NCBI GenBank assembly: GCA_023630585.1
Contig: CM042567.1
Coordinates: 816,501-880,500 of the forward strand
Direction: 5' to 3'
DNA from: Cranoglanis bouderius
Taxonomy: Eukaryota; Chordata; Actinopteri; Siluriformes; Cranoglanididae
Length of the DNA: 64,000 bases
The notes below the pieces were generated by a model. The model did no database searches and was not told the origin of the DNA. It saw only the letters and a program-made list of their open reading frames with translations. Below, piece after piece: positions 46,901 through 57,085 of this stretch; the first letter of the stretch is position 1, and each line of letters starts with the position of its first letter. A program made the translations under genes and the position numbers.

Positions 46901-47481
46901 GGCGTCGCGGTTCTTCCAAGAAGGGCAAGTCTAAAGGAAGGAGGCGGAGTTTGGGAAAAGGGAGGAAGAAGAAGAAGAAGAAGCACAGAATTCCACACTA
47001 CGACGCGGTGATTCTGGATAGCAGCACAGGGATTCCCAAGCTGACCTTGCGCAGACGTAGGGACAGCGGCGAGACCAGAAAGGCCCACGCGAACTCCTCA
47101 AAGATCAGCTTCAAGCTCGGCAAAGACCACGAGCGCAACGAGGGAAGCCCTTACGGAGCCAGGTTCAACAACAACGGCTTCAGTTCCGCGTCCCGAACCA
47201 GTTCCAGCAAACTGAAGATCCAGATGAAACGCGAGGACGGCGAGCACCTGGTCACGCAGACGTGTCTCAACGGCAGTCACAGGAGCAACCATGTGGATCA
47301 GCAGCCTTCATCGGAGGAGGAGGAGGAGGAGGACGACGACGATGACGACGACGACGATTACGAGGACGATTTCCCGCTTCCAACAGCAAAACGTCTCCGG
47401 CTCATTCTCGGCAAAGATTCCATAGACATCGATATCTCCTCCAGGAGGAGAGAGGATCAGTCGTTGAGGCTCAGTGCATAA
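40836..47481 (+). CDS. kmt5b: histone H4 lysine-20 methyltransferase KMT5B (SUV4-20H1)
   Basis: Places di- and trimethyl marks on H4K20 in chromatin, using S-adenosylmethionine. Nine coding exons: 40836-40983, 41619-41766, 42861-43026, 43150-43259, 43347-43513, 43613-43632, 43751-43887, 43997-44196 and 46184-47481. All phases agree and give 797 residues (human 885). All introns are GT-AG. The N-terminus MKWMGEPKKNMVVNGRR and GMTAKELCENDDL match the family. The SET core runs from about residue 155 (VFVYLRMFASDSGFEILPCNRYSSEQNG) to the NHDCRPNC motif (245-252) and EEISCYYGDGFF. The zinc-binding post-SET CECYTC is at 292-297. All catalytic and zinc ligands visible in the family are present. The long last exon is Lys-rich with an acidic run (EEEEEEDDDDDDDDD) before the conserved tail AKRLRLILGKDSIDIDISS. 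That tail, and TLRRRRDSGETR, indicate KMT5B rather than KMT5C. Confidence 0.96.
40984..43612 (+). other. kmt5b introns between exons 2 and 7
   Basis: Introns at 40984-41618, 41767-42860, 43027-43149, 43260-43346 and 43514-43612, the last three short (87-123 bp). The first ends with a dispersed-repeat tail (CTGATCAGGATAAAGCG plus a GAAT run at about 41536-41583) lying only some 35 bp before exon 3. The second is an AT-rich 1.1-kb intron with (TTTA) runs. The donor at 41767 (GTCGCT) is weak. Confidence 0.8.
43613..43632 (+). CDS. kmt5b: kmt5b 20-nt microexon carrying part of the NHDCRPNC motif
   Basis: Twenty bases between CGTTTCAG and GTAAGC. It completes Asp and encodes CRPNCK, so the structural zinc-binding cysteines and the cofactor-site Asn of the SET domain rest on one microexon. 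Skipping it would shift the frame. Confidence 0.92.
43997..44231 (+). CDS. kmt5b: alternative short-isoform 3' end of kmt5b
   Basis: If the donor at 44197 (GTAAGATC) is not used, exon 9 reads on for 12 codons to TGA at 44229-44231. This would give a 376-residue protein with a complete SET domain but none of the Lys-rich/acidic tail. An AATAAA at 44441-44446 follows. A short KMT5B isoform of about 393 residues is known in human, so the arrangement may be conserved. Confidence 0.65.
44197..46183 (+). other. kmt5b intron before the last exon
   Basis: 1987-bp intron with an AT-rich interior. The acceptor TTCTATTCAG at 46174-46183 follows a T run. It contains the intronic polyadenylation candidate at 44441 and a CGATA-type dispersed block near 44575-44640. 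Confidence 0.8.
44441..44446 (+). terminator. candidate intronic polyadenylation signal of kmt5b
   Basis: AATAAA 210 nt after the short-isoform stop codon. Confidence 0.5.
46184..47481 (+). CDS. kmt5b: kmt5b last coding exon
   Basis: Opens out of phase (one base taken from exon 9) and encodes 432 residues: SRKRTLASARVSKTRS, NNRVPKRLKSKPPKPSL, IPHYDAVILDSSTGIPKLTL and the terminal DSIDIDISSRRREDQSLRLSA. The frame is open from the acceptor onward, well before the first in-frame ATG. GC-rich relative to its flanks. Confidence 0.94.
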
Positions 47482-47910
47482 GCTCACCTTCAGACTCACA
47501 TGTACATAAACTTCAGGTTAACTCTGATCATGTCACTGAAAAGAAAAACATAATTTAAGGAATAACTTGAGTTTTTTTTATTTTTTATTTTTTATTTTTT
47601 TATTTTTTTCAATCGAATCTCTCTCCATTGTATATGTAGCATATGTGTGATTACTGTGGAAAACAATTCCAACGTTTCCCTGATCAGAAAACTAGCAAAC
47701 TTTTATAATGGAGGTCTATGGGCAGACGTCAAGTTTAAGATACACGACAGTTTTAATGTAAACTGAAACCAGCAGAAGTTTCGAAGGAAACACTAAAGGT
47801 GTGAGGATGAGACCGATGGGAGACTTATTATTATTATTATTTTAAACAGTGCTGCTGTAGCATTTACAATTTTTAACCAAACGTGAATAAAATTTGCCAG
47901 CCAGAAAAGC
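47482..47910 (+). other. kmt5b 3' UTR
   Basis: T-rich run at 47573-47608, then part of a dispersed repeat (phrase TGGAGGTCTATGGGCAGA shared with about 11040). AATAAA at 47886-47891 is the best polyadenylation signal. Confidence 0.6.
47886..47891 (+). terminator. candidate polyadenylation signal of kmt5b
   Basis: Canonical AATAAA about 405 nt after the stop codon. Confidence 0.55.
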
Positions 47911-48364
47911 CAGTTCACCGAAGGGGAAAGGACGGACACGGGATGTGAATGATGCCCGTTAGCATCTTTTAGTTTCTTTCATTTAGGAAACGAGGGCCTT
48001 GGGGTAGAATGTAGAACGTTTATCGTCTTCCAGTCAACTGAGGGGACACGCTGAGGGGATCTGTGGTCAGTCTTTTCTCTCTTGGCATGCTGGGTAATCC
48101 TTCATCTCTGTAACGAGAGAAAAACTATCCGGGGGGGGGAAAAAAAAAAAATTAGTTCCGGATACTTTACACCTTCCTGGAAAAATCGTCGTCAGCCGAG
48201 TTCTGGACGCATTGTGGTCGCAAGGGTCATTTTGGGAACGTTGCAAAAGCTATGTGTTAGCTGTTTAGAGTTAAAACATGGCGTTTTTAAACATTTAAAT
48301 GTTCATATTGGCGTAAATTGTAGTGTTTGAATAGTAAAATCCGTCTGGACGTCACTTGGACAAT

Positions 48365-48521
48365 TACCTTACGAGTGCTGGAAAAGCGTTCATCCTAATG
48401 TTCGGAGATCGTGAGTTCGAATCCCGATGATGCGACACAGCTATTATCCATGTTTTCTGGGTGGGAGGGGCATACTCCCTTGACTCCCCTGTCAATCACA
48501 GCGACAGTAGCCAATCCCAGG

Positions 48522-48555
<34 letters not shown>

Positions 48556-48620
48556 AGGTGAAGGCATCATGAGCAGCGACTCACAGTCCGCTTTCTCCGA
48601 AAATACCTTCGCATAAACGT
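48365..48620 (+). mobile_element. tRNA-derived SINE interrupted by a 32-nt T tract
   Basis: The head contains a Pol III B-box match GAGTTCGAATCCC at 48413-48425, with a decayed A-box region some 40 nt upstream. The body has GTCAATCACAGCGACAGTAGCCAATC and, after the T tract (about 48522-48554), GAGCAGCGACTCACAGTCC. I recall this order of blocks from catfish or characin SINEs. The T tract may be a later expansion. Confidence 0.65.
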
Positions 48621-49664
48621 TCAGTACCGAAGTCCAACACCTGCCCTCAGACTTGCGTCATAAGTGAGTAAACGAGTTCTGCAAGGAATTGTAGAAATTC
48701 TTGTCTGTAGTAATCACGCACACTATGGATACAGTGATACAGAGAGACTGGATTGGAGTATTTCTTTAATTAATGGTTGTATATTGTTAAAATGCACTTA
48801 AAACGGACTCCGATCATCTTGTAAATATTTTGTAAAGTAGCGATACTCAGTGTGACATCAGCCTGATGATGTTTTTAAACAGTGTGCTCGCTCTGCTGGA
48901 ACCGGTTGAGGAAACCAATCTGATGAGTCATGTAGCACCATGGGACTTTTTTTTTTTTTTTTTTTTTTAAATCCTTTTCACACGTGGATACGCTTTCGTA
49001 CGATGTCGTATCGTTGGCGTATCTACGGAGCACAGAACTGACATTGTTTGTTTGTTTTTTGTTTTTTTGTTTTTTTTCCTTCTGAAACGTAATTGGTGCT
49101 GATTCTCTACGCCATCTCTGTCCGAGCCAACGGGTCATGGCGAGAAACGTGTGAATTATACGGGGGGTAGGATTTGTGAAATGGCCGACTTCCGTGCCAT
49201 AGGTGCTCATACTTTTGGGACTTCTGTGAATTTCTCATGACCAGGTTAACATTCCGCACATTATTTGAATCAATTTAACGACATTTCGACTCCTCAATAT
49301 ACATATATAGATATATATATATACTCCTCTGGATGTTTCGTTCTGGAGCGTATTATAAACCGAGTGTGTAATATTCACGTATGGCATTACCTTTTGTCGT
49401 TATGACGAATACGGGCAAATTCCGAGCATGGTTTGTGAGCTCTAATGATCATGTTCTCATCCGATACCTCTTCCCTGTAAATGTTAAACCGTATCATATC
49501 ACTAATCATCGCTTTTTTTAAATAAATATGATCAAAGGAAAATAGTTGACAGAGACGACCATAGAAAATTGGCGCAAAGTCTCAAGTTAAGGACTGTCAT
49601 ACTTTAAAAAAAAAAAATAATAATAATTTTTTTACACTGTCTACTGTACCATCTAAAAATGGTG
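48621..49664. other. intergenic, nothing recognised
   Basis: No gene seen. T-rich tracts near 48950 and 49050. Confidence 0.5.
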
Positions 49665-50450
49665 CTGTTGTAGGAAAATAATCAACGTGGAGGTGGTGCG
49701 AAGCGGAAATACAGATACCACGACATTATTTTCCTATAACATTACTTCCTGAAGTGTTTTTCTTCCTCTTATACCACACCAGTTTGTCAACGATTACATT
49801 TATTTCTGAAAGACGACACTTTTTTTTTTTTATCCGTTTATATTTACATTTAATGCGAGACAAGTTCCTTTCCTGTTCTCACTTGCGTTATAGCAGCTAT
49901 AAATCAGTCCGTACAGGATTTCGCAAGTTTGTTTTGTGTGATTGTTGCGGGGGAAAAACGTTTGATTTTGCTGCGACATTTGAAAAAAATTTGCGATGCA
50001 ACTTTGTCTTTTTTTTTTTTTTTTTTTTTTTGCGGAAAACTACTCGAATGGGTGACATCGCGATCGCACGAAATAGTTGTGCGCGCTCCTTCGCAGTGAT
50101 GTTTGTTGGTAAATCGAAGGGGGTTTTGGCCGAATGCGCATCATGACGACGTCACATGACGCGTCTCGGCCCAAATCTACGGAAAATCCGCTGTAATTTT
50201 TAAAAATCGCAAGCTCCTCCGAATATCGCGGAGCTTCCTCGATTTTGCGTTCATTTCAGAAGTCAGAAAACTCTCTGACCGTTACATAAACGTTAAATAA
50301 ACGTCTCCTCACAAATCGACGATTACGATCCCCGTGAACGTGAGTCGCAGCTGCGCTACTGTCAGTGCTCCCGAAAACGAATCGACATCTCCCGACCAAT
50401 CGGAATCCAGAATCCCGAATCGAACAGCGCTGTGGTTTAAGAGAGATCGG
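49665..50450 (+). repeat. dispersed repeat family B copy with MITE A inside
   Basis: The left arm (49665-49902) contains TCCTGAAGTGTTTTTCTTCC, CTTATACCACACC and ends in the hairpin TTATAGCAGCTATAA (49888-49902). MITE A begins 2 bp later. The right arm after 50262 ends with AGCGCTGTGGTTTAAGAG near 50427-50444, an imperfect inverse of CTCTTATACCACA, so family B is probably a large inverted-repeat element. Confidence 0.65.
49905..50262 (+). mobile_element. MITE family A, copy with degraded right end
   Basis: Begins CAGTCCGTACAGGATTTCGC and contains TGACGACGTCACATGACGCG, TCTCGGCCCAAATCTACGG and AAGCTCCTCCGAATATCGCGG. The right terminal repeat has decayed to CATTTCAGAAGTCAGAAAAC. Confidence 0.75.
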
Positions 50451-51205
50451 AAGAAAACGCATTCCTCTGATAGCACAAGGTGCCTTGCATCGGGGCCCTG
50501 CCATCTCCAGTCGTTCCTCTCTGGTGGTCGATGCTGTGTTACATATCACGAGACGCTTTTGAGATGAACGTTAACTCTCCGTAATCACCAGCAGCTGTGA
50601 ACCGGACTTCATCCCGTCTTCCCACTAACGATTTCCCCTCACCTCGCGCCCAGTCCTCTGTTCCTGCACCGTTTATCATCTCTGTACAGTTCCCTGTTAT
50701 GATTCCAGCTCTGACTCGAAGTGTGTATAGTTGTTTATAAGGGTATGGGGTACAATTTAAATAGAAAAGCAAATGTGGCAAATGTGCAAAAGTTGCCCGC
50801 TATTTAAATCTCCTTTTTATTTAACAGGTTTGAATACTTGAATTGAAGATAAAGTCCCGTCGGGGAAAGTAAGACCAGTTCTGTGTCCTGCTGTGAGTTT
50901 GGGTCGGTGTGTGAGTTCTGTTTAAACATCCTGATTTCTCCTGAACCCCCGGAGTCGGATTCATAAACATACCTCCTTAACTCCCTGATTTAGGAGAGTT
51001 TTCATTCTGAAATTAGGGCTAAAAGATATTTATTTTTGTCTGAGTGATTCACAAAGTATTTAAACACTAAAGGTGCTAATGAAGTGAACATTTAATCCAC
51101 AGGAATCCTAAATCCCTAAAAGCACAAACAATCCTCATCACCTGCCGCTGGAGATTACATCATGTGTTCTGTATTATATATTTAATAATGACAAGCTTTT
51201 TAAAA
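50451..51205. other. intergenic, nothing recognised
   Basis: No gene seen. Confidence 0.5.
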
Positions 51206-51935
51206 GAGGAAAAAAACACTAATGAGAGAGAGAGAGAGAGAGAGAGGAAGGAAACAAGAAAGAAAAAGCAAAGATAATGTGAAAAAGAAAAACAGAAAAA
51301 GAAAAAAACATTAATAAGAAGGAAAGAAAAAACTAATAAAGAATAAAACTAATGAGAGAGAGAGAGAGGAAGAAAAGAATGAGGGGGGGGAAGAAAAACT
51401 AATAAGGAAAGATAATAAGAGGAGAAAAGAAGGAAGGAAGGAGGGGGAAAATAAAGAAAAAATAAAATTTGAAAATGAAAGAAAACTAAGAAAGAGAGAA
51501 AAAAGAAGGAAAGAAAAAATGAATACGGAAGAAAACACTAATGAGAGAGACAAAGGAAGGAAGGAAGGAGTGAAAGAAAAAATAATAAAGAAAAAAGAGA
51601 AAGCAGAGAAAGAAATAACTAATAAAGACACGAAATAAAAGAACAAAAGAAGAAGACTAATATAAATGAAAGAAAGAAAAAATACTAATAGGAAGGAAAG
51701 AACAATTAAGAGGAAAAAAAGGAAAGCAAAACTCAAACTAATAATAAATGACAAAATAAAGAAAAAGAAAATAATAACTACTAAGAAATAATGAAAGAAA
51801 GAATGAAAATACGAAACGCTTAAAAAAGACAAGGGAAAATGCTAATAAAAAAGAAAAAGAAAAAAATTACTACTGGGAAAGAAAGAAAGAAAACTAATAA
51901 TACAAAAAGAAAGAAAATATAAATCTAAAAACATT
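51206..51935. repeat. polypurine domain 1 (~730 bp, GAAA-rich)
   Basis: The plus strand is about nine-tenths purine across 730 bp, with a recurrent ACTAATA interruption every 30-70 bp (AACACTAATGAGAG, AAACTAATAAGGAA). It looks like a degenerate tandem array rather than a simple microsatellite. The long minus-strand ORF through it (Ser/Phe/Leu) is compositional. Confidence 0.9.
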
Positions 51936-52835
51936 TTTGACATGTGCTTTGGAATTGGTTTTATTTTTAAAGGTGGGATTTTATTTTTTAAGTCTGTGGG
52001 ACAGACTGCAACCGCATCAGCCAATCACAGTCAATGTTCATTTGTTTAAATACTCCGTATCCGTAGTGACAGGCTCCGCCCCACCCAGCTTCTTAGCTCT
52101 GGAAATGCTTAGAAGAAGAATCTCCTTTAAAGAGAAACTTTTATTGCCACTTAGGGGTATCTTTGTGATAAGATACGATTCTCTGCGAGTCCTGTCGCTG
52201 AAAGCTCTGTGATTTTAAAAAAAAATAAAAAAAAATCCTGTATAAAATTTGCTAAAAGTTACGAGGAGAAAACTGACGGCGTAGATGACACGAGGCTGCA
52301 CTTTCTATACTTCTGTAAGACATTTCATTGCAGTTGCTATTTACATTTACAGTTATTTTCACACTTTCAATCCAGGTTTAATACAGTTTTAATAATTTAT
52401 AAGACAAAAAGCAGCAGCAGATCATTAAAATACATTAAAAACATAACTGCAAGCAGCAACTAAGGGGGCCAAGCACTTTCTGTCCCCGCCCCTTACTTAG
52501 TGACGGACAGTATCCTCTTCTCCACCACCATCTCCACTGTTTAAAAATGAAAAATTGATATAAAGTTTAACTTTCGGCGTCCACGTCGTCTTGTTTGCGG
52601 TGAACGAACATTTAAAGAAGATTATTTAGGGATTTTTTTCTGAAACGGAGTGCAACAGGACCACAATAAGCACAGAGTGATATGAAGCGAGCTCAGCGCT
52701 GTAGATTCTCACAGCCAATCAGAGACGGTCGTGTGATGTGATTTCACAGAATGACACGCCCCCTACTGTAAATTTAGAGGGTTTTTTGGTTTGAACGAAA
52801 GGGTTAGAACTTTTCTGCGTTTAATCTTCACAGAA

Positions 52836-52875
<40 letters not shown>

Positions 52876-52900
52876 ACGAGTAAGAATCACAAGGGTAAAT
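51936..52900. other. intergenic between the polypurine domains
   Basis: No supportable gene. Phrase GGGGGCCAAGCAC at 52464 recurs from about 6063. (GT)n at 52839-52873. Confidence 0.5.
52839..52873. repeat. (GT)n microsatellite
   Basis: About 17 units directly before polypurine domain 2. Confidence 0.95.
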
Positions 52901-52904
52901 ACTG

Positions 52905-53470
52905 ATAAGAAAGAAAGAAAGAGAAAAAGAAGGAAAGAAAAAGAAAGGAAATAATTTTTTAATAGTAAAGAGACAGAAAGAAAACACTGAAAAAAAGAGC
53001 TAAGACTGAAGAAATACTAATAAAGAACTTAAAGAACGAAAGAAAAATACGGAAGAAAGAAAATTGTAAAAGAAAACTAATCATTAAGAGAAAGATAATA
53101 CTGTGTGAATGGATGGATGGACTAACTAAAATAAAGAATAATAAAGAAATAATGAAAGACAAAGAAGGAAAACACTAAAAGGTAAGAGAGAAAGAAAATA
53201 CAAAGGAAAATGCAAAAGAAATAAGAAGAAAGGATGAAAGAAAATACAAATATGAAAGAAAGAATAAATAAGATGAAGGAAAGAGGAACGAAAACTAAGA
53301 AGAAATAGAAAGGAAGAAAACATTTTAAAAAAATAAGAAGGAAAGAAAATAGTGAGAAGGAAAAAGAAATTACTGAAGAATAAAGGAGAGGAAGGGAGAA
53401 AAGAAAACTAATAAGGAAGAAAAATGCTAAAAAGTAAGAAAGAAAAAGAAAGACAGAAAAATCTATCTAT
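52905..53470. repeat. polypurine domain 2 (~565 bp)
   Basis: Same composition and the same ACTAATA-type interruptions as domain 1, 1 kb away. The two are probably halves of one array split by later insertion, or two expansions of one seed. Confidence 0.88.
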
Positions 53471-54440
53471 GAGGATGAGTCAAATTAAAACCTTGATTAT
53501 TTGTTTGTTTGTTTGTTTGTTTTTTCTCAGATCAGCAGCAACGATTGGAGACAGCGGAACATTTTTACTTCTAGAGCTTCTCACTTTTTTAAGCTTTGCA
53601 TTTGACTCCTCCTCTTATTTAACTCGAGAGTTTAGATGATTTGTGCTTTGGAATTTGATTCATTTTCCAAATCACGACGTTTAAAGAATTTCCCTTTAAG
53701 AAAGTGATAACCACAGAGATCCACTCGGTGGCGCTGTTTTCTCTCTCTAACCCTCCAGTGAAGGGAGATGACGCTGCAGCAGTGCTTTGGGGTTTACATT
53801 TCTAATGTTCTGCATTTCACTGTGGCGTTCTAGCTGAGAAATCGACTCCTGATCAGGACACCGTGACGTATTCAGATGGCTGAAGGTAAAATATCTGCCA
53901 TTTTCTTTAAAAAAAAAAAAAAGTATAAGAGTTCATATATTTTTGCGTTTGTTGTGTAAAGAAGAGAAGCTCATCACATCGTATTTGTCTGCTGAGGGAT
54001 TTCTTTTAGTCATCTGCTCTTCCCTGAGGCTTTAACACGCTTTATAAACCGTGATGGAATCCTGCTCTGCTCTTCTCCTGAAGTCTCTCCGCTCTCTGAT
54101 TGGTTGATGATGAGGCTGGAGATGTTCTCTACTCTCTGAAGAGCGCAGGGTTTATTTCTCTCCTCTCTACTGAAAAGGAACAGGAAGTCACAGTAGCTCT
54201 CGACTTGTGTTGCAGGAAGTATTTTGTAGTATTTAGTATTTTTAAGTATTTTTATTTATTTTTTCAATAAAATATATTCGAGTCGTTTATTTAAATAGCA
54301 GAACAGCAGAGTGACAGAGATATTTTACTCAGACGGTGAGCAGGAAGCTGTGCAGGAACTCAATTTGTGCACCTTTGCTAGTAAACAGTCCGTAGCCTCG
54401 TTTTAATGAGTTAACACATTTTGTTTTAAAGGAAACCCGA
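53471..54440. other. intergenic; possible isolated first exon
   Basis: At 53876 ATGGCTGAAG is followed at once by GTAAAA, which would be a first coding exon of ten bases with a usable donor. No matching downstream exon was found, so no gene is called. Confidence 0.35.
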
Positions 54441-54668
54441 TGGGGAAAGTTAGCATCTAAAACATCTAAACTTCTCAAATTTAGAAGATAAAACATCTCA
54501 GAGGTAGCATCTAAAGCATATAAACACCCAAAAAATCTAATGTTAGCATCTAAAACATATAAAATATAGAATCTAAAACATCTGAGTTAGCGTCTAAAAC
54601 ATAAACATCTAAAACATCTCAATGTTAGCATAAAAAAACATCTAAAATTTAGCATCTAAAACATTTTT
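54441..54668. repeat. degenerate tandem repeat of TTAGCATCTAAAACATC type
   Basis: About ten loose copies of a 17-25 bp unit built on (A/T)TAGCATCTAAAACAT. A second array of the same unit lies at 58055-58242. Confidence 0.85.
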
Positions 54669-55335
54669 TTAAATTAAATTTTATAGAAAACCTGAAATAC
54701 AATGTGGCGTCGTTCTTTTCATTTTTGTTTCAAACACCTTATACAACAATGACAATTGTTTTTTTTTGTTTGTTTGTTTTTAGCATTTTTATAGTATTGT
54801 TTTGATGTTAAAGTAAAGAATTGGTGGTAGTTAAGCAGTCATGTAGGACCTCCAGACCACCAGGGGGCACTGTGATTTTTTTAAAACATTTTTTTAAATA
54901 ATAAAGTTCGCATTTGTGCATATCTATCGTTTGGCAAAAAGCTTTATGTATCAGGCCGTCGCAGTGGGGTGCAAACAATAGAAACTGCAATTTTTCCGTA
55001 ACTAAATCAGTTAACCGACGTCGGAATATCATGAGGTGGCGATCCATAAGCGTTCGTCTCTATCTGTGGCGGAAAAACACAAAAAGTAAAACTCGGAAGA
55101 CCAGAAGTAGAAGAAATGAATGCTAATTCGGCGGATTTAGCTTGCTGATGGAATTGAAAAGCTAGCTAGTATCTAGAGTAAGAAGTGTTGCATGCTAACG
55201 TGAGTTGAGTCGCTAGCTCGTTACTACTAGCTACGAGTTTAACCGCTCGGTCGGTCGGAACGTCGATCACATGCGCTTCTTTTTCCCAAGTTAAAACGTT
55301 TCACCGAGCGAACGGTCCTGTATGTTTATTTTCAG
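54669..55335. other. intergenic, nothing recognised
   Basis: No gene seen. Confidence 0.5.
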
Positions 55336-55339
55336 ACGC

Positions 55340-55500
55340 TTAAAGGAAAGGTGTTGTCAGGGTGGGGTCAGAATGTTCAGGGCATAAGCCTACCTCTCGG
55401 AAGGTCATGGGGTCAAATCCCAGAACCACCATCCTTCACCTGCTCAGCTGTATCCTGTAAGTGTTAACTGTAAGTCGCTTAGGATGAAAACAACAGCCAG
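55340..55500 (+). mobile_element. tRNA-derived SINE with L2-like tail
   Basis: B-box match GGGTCAAATCCC at 55410-55421, then CAGAACCACC, CTGCTCAGCTGTAT and the tail TGTAAGTCGCTTAGGATGAAAA. The order matches a common fish SINE whose tail is shared with L2-type LINEs. (AC)n (55512-55553) follows. Confidence 0.7.
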
Positions 55501-55508
55501 TCTATCAG

Positions 55509-55511
<3 letters not shown>

Positions 55512-55553
<42 letters not shown>
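55512..55553. repeat. (AC)n microsatellite
   Basis: About 21 units downstream of the SINE tail. Confidence 0.95.
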
Positions 55554-55557
<4 letters not shown>

Positions 55558-55876
55558 ACCAAACCACCGTATGATCAACTGACGAGCTGTTAAATGTTGA
55601 CAGCACCTTCCTGCTGTTCCCATGAGCCTCGGTTCCAGGTGTCCGTCGTGTTTTTCAGTTGCTCGGGTTTTCCTGTCTTGAACCACCTTCTCAAACCAAG
55701 TCACATTTCTGTATTCGTTCTAAACACAGTGTTGGGGGGGGAAAGCGGATGACGTCAAAAACGATTCTACCCTCCACTCAGATCATGTGCTTCACACGTT
55801 CAGTCAGATGACAGTTTTACTGTACATTCCTTTAGCTGTGGAAGTTAGACCAAACTTCCATGCCCTTAAATAGCAT

Positions 55877-56080
55877 TTAAACCAGTGGTCACCAACTCCG
55901 GTTCCTGGAGATCTACCTTCCTGAAAGTTTAATCTCCAACCATAATGGTGCCCATCAGACCATCTAATCATCGCTTTAGGAAGTTCTTGATCAGGTGTGT
56001 TAGATTTCAGTTGGAGATGAAACTTGTATGAAGGTACAGTAGGTCTCAGTGAAGAGGGTTGGTGACCGCTGCTTTAAACC
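55877..56080. mobile_element. MITE, 204 bp, ~21-bp inverted ends
   Basis: Left TTTAAACCAGTGGTCACCAA; reverse complement of the right end TTTAAAGCAGCGGTCACCAA. The interior holds a long imperfect stem (CTCCAACCATAATGG, then CAGTTGGAGATGAAA). Related in style to the MITEs at 4492 and 19783. Confidence 0.82.
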
Positions 56081-56119
56081 TTACACTTCTGTGAGAAAGA
56101 AATCAGATTTCTAACGATT

Positions 56120-56435
56120 CAGTCCGTACAGGATTTCGTGGAGGTTTTTTTTTTTTTTTTTTTTTGCGATTGTCGCGACCAAAAATGCGACGCGACTCGC
56201 GGAGTTGGATTTGAATCTGCAAAATCGCACGGTCAAGATTGTTTTTCGCAGCGATGTTTGTTGGTAAATGAGACCTTTTTTAGCTGCACCCGTGTTCGAC
56301 GCACGTGAATCGGCCCGAATCCGCGGAAAATCTGCGGTGATTTTGAAAAATTGCAGCTCCTCTGAATATTGCGGAGTTTCCTTGATTGTGCGTTGATTTC
56401 TGCGATCGCAAAATCGTGAAATCCTGGAGGGACTG
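56120..56435 (+). mobile_element. MITE family A, complete copy
   Basis: 316 bp from CAGTCCGTACAGGATTTCGT to a right end whose reverse complement is CAGTCCCTCCAGGATTTCAC. It lies next to family-B hairpin sequence (56472-56486), as does the copy at 49905. No clear target duplication. Confidence 0.82.
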
Positions 56436-56471
56436 ACAATCGGAGGTGAAGTCTGGTGACCGAACGACTGT

Positions 56472-57085
56472 TTATAGCTGCTATAACTTATGCGACGAGA
56501 AGAACTAACCTGTTTCTCGGACATCCCGTAACGGGTAACTATAAATGGATAAAAAAGTACGATATGTGTCCTTCTGAAAGAAAATCGTCAGCGTGGCCGA
56601 TTCACTGAAGGAGCGATGCGACACGTCCCGAAGTGTTTCGTTCCTCTTATACCGCAGCAATTTACTAACCAACACAGTGTTTCATTTATTAATCAGTGAC
56701 TTATCCATTTATAGCTACCTGGAAAGTTGTGGACTGTCTGTGAAACGAGTTAGTTCCTGTTCTCACTTACGTTATAGCAGCTATAAACAGTCGTTCCCTC
56801 ACCGGCCGGCTCTTTATCCTCTCTCTTTTAAGACAAAAAAAACCCCGCAAGCTCGTCATGTTTACCGAGGGGAAAAAAACGTGAAAAGAAGCGTAAACTC
56901 CTACAGCTTTCGTGACACTGGAGACTCCTTCCATACATGTTAAATAAAGGTCTCCTGAGCATATCGTTTATCGATTAGTCCCCGTGAATGAGGTGTTGCT
57001 ATAGAAACGATAACGTATTAGAACACCTTCTGACCAATCAGAATCCAGCATTCTGAGGTATAGATCAGAATTAAACCCTAACGAT
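56472..57085. repeat. dispersed repeat family B copies
   Basis: The inverted hairpin TTATAGCTGCTATAA at 56472-56486 belongs to a reverse-strand piece. A forward copy follows (56630-56860) with TTCCTCTTATACCGCAGCAA, TTCCTGTTCTCACTTACG and hairpin TTATAGCAGCTATAA at 56772-56786. About 57030 carries the family end phrase ACCAATCAGAATCCAGCATT. Confidence 0.65.

Noticed and set aside
46534..47088. 184-codon minus-strand frame inside kmt5b
   Set aside because: Shadow of the last kmt5b exon; the sense frame matches the family to its final residue.
48411..48440. tRNA gene
   Set aside because: A B-box is present but the acceptor stem and anticodon arm do not fold and the body is SINE-like, so it is a tRNA-derived SINE.
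51311..51832. 173-codon minus-strand frame rich in Ser, Phe and Leu resembling a membrane protein
   Set aside because: It is the reading of a polypurine tract; lack of stops follows from composition.
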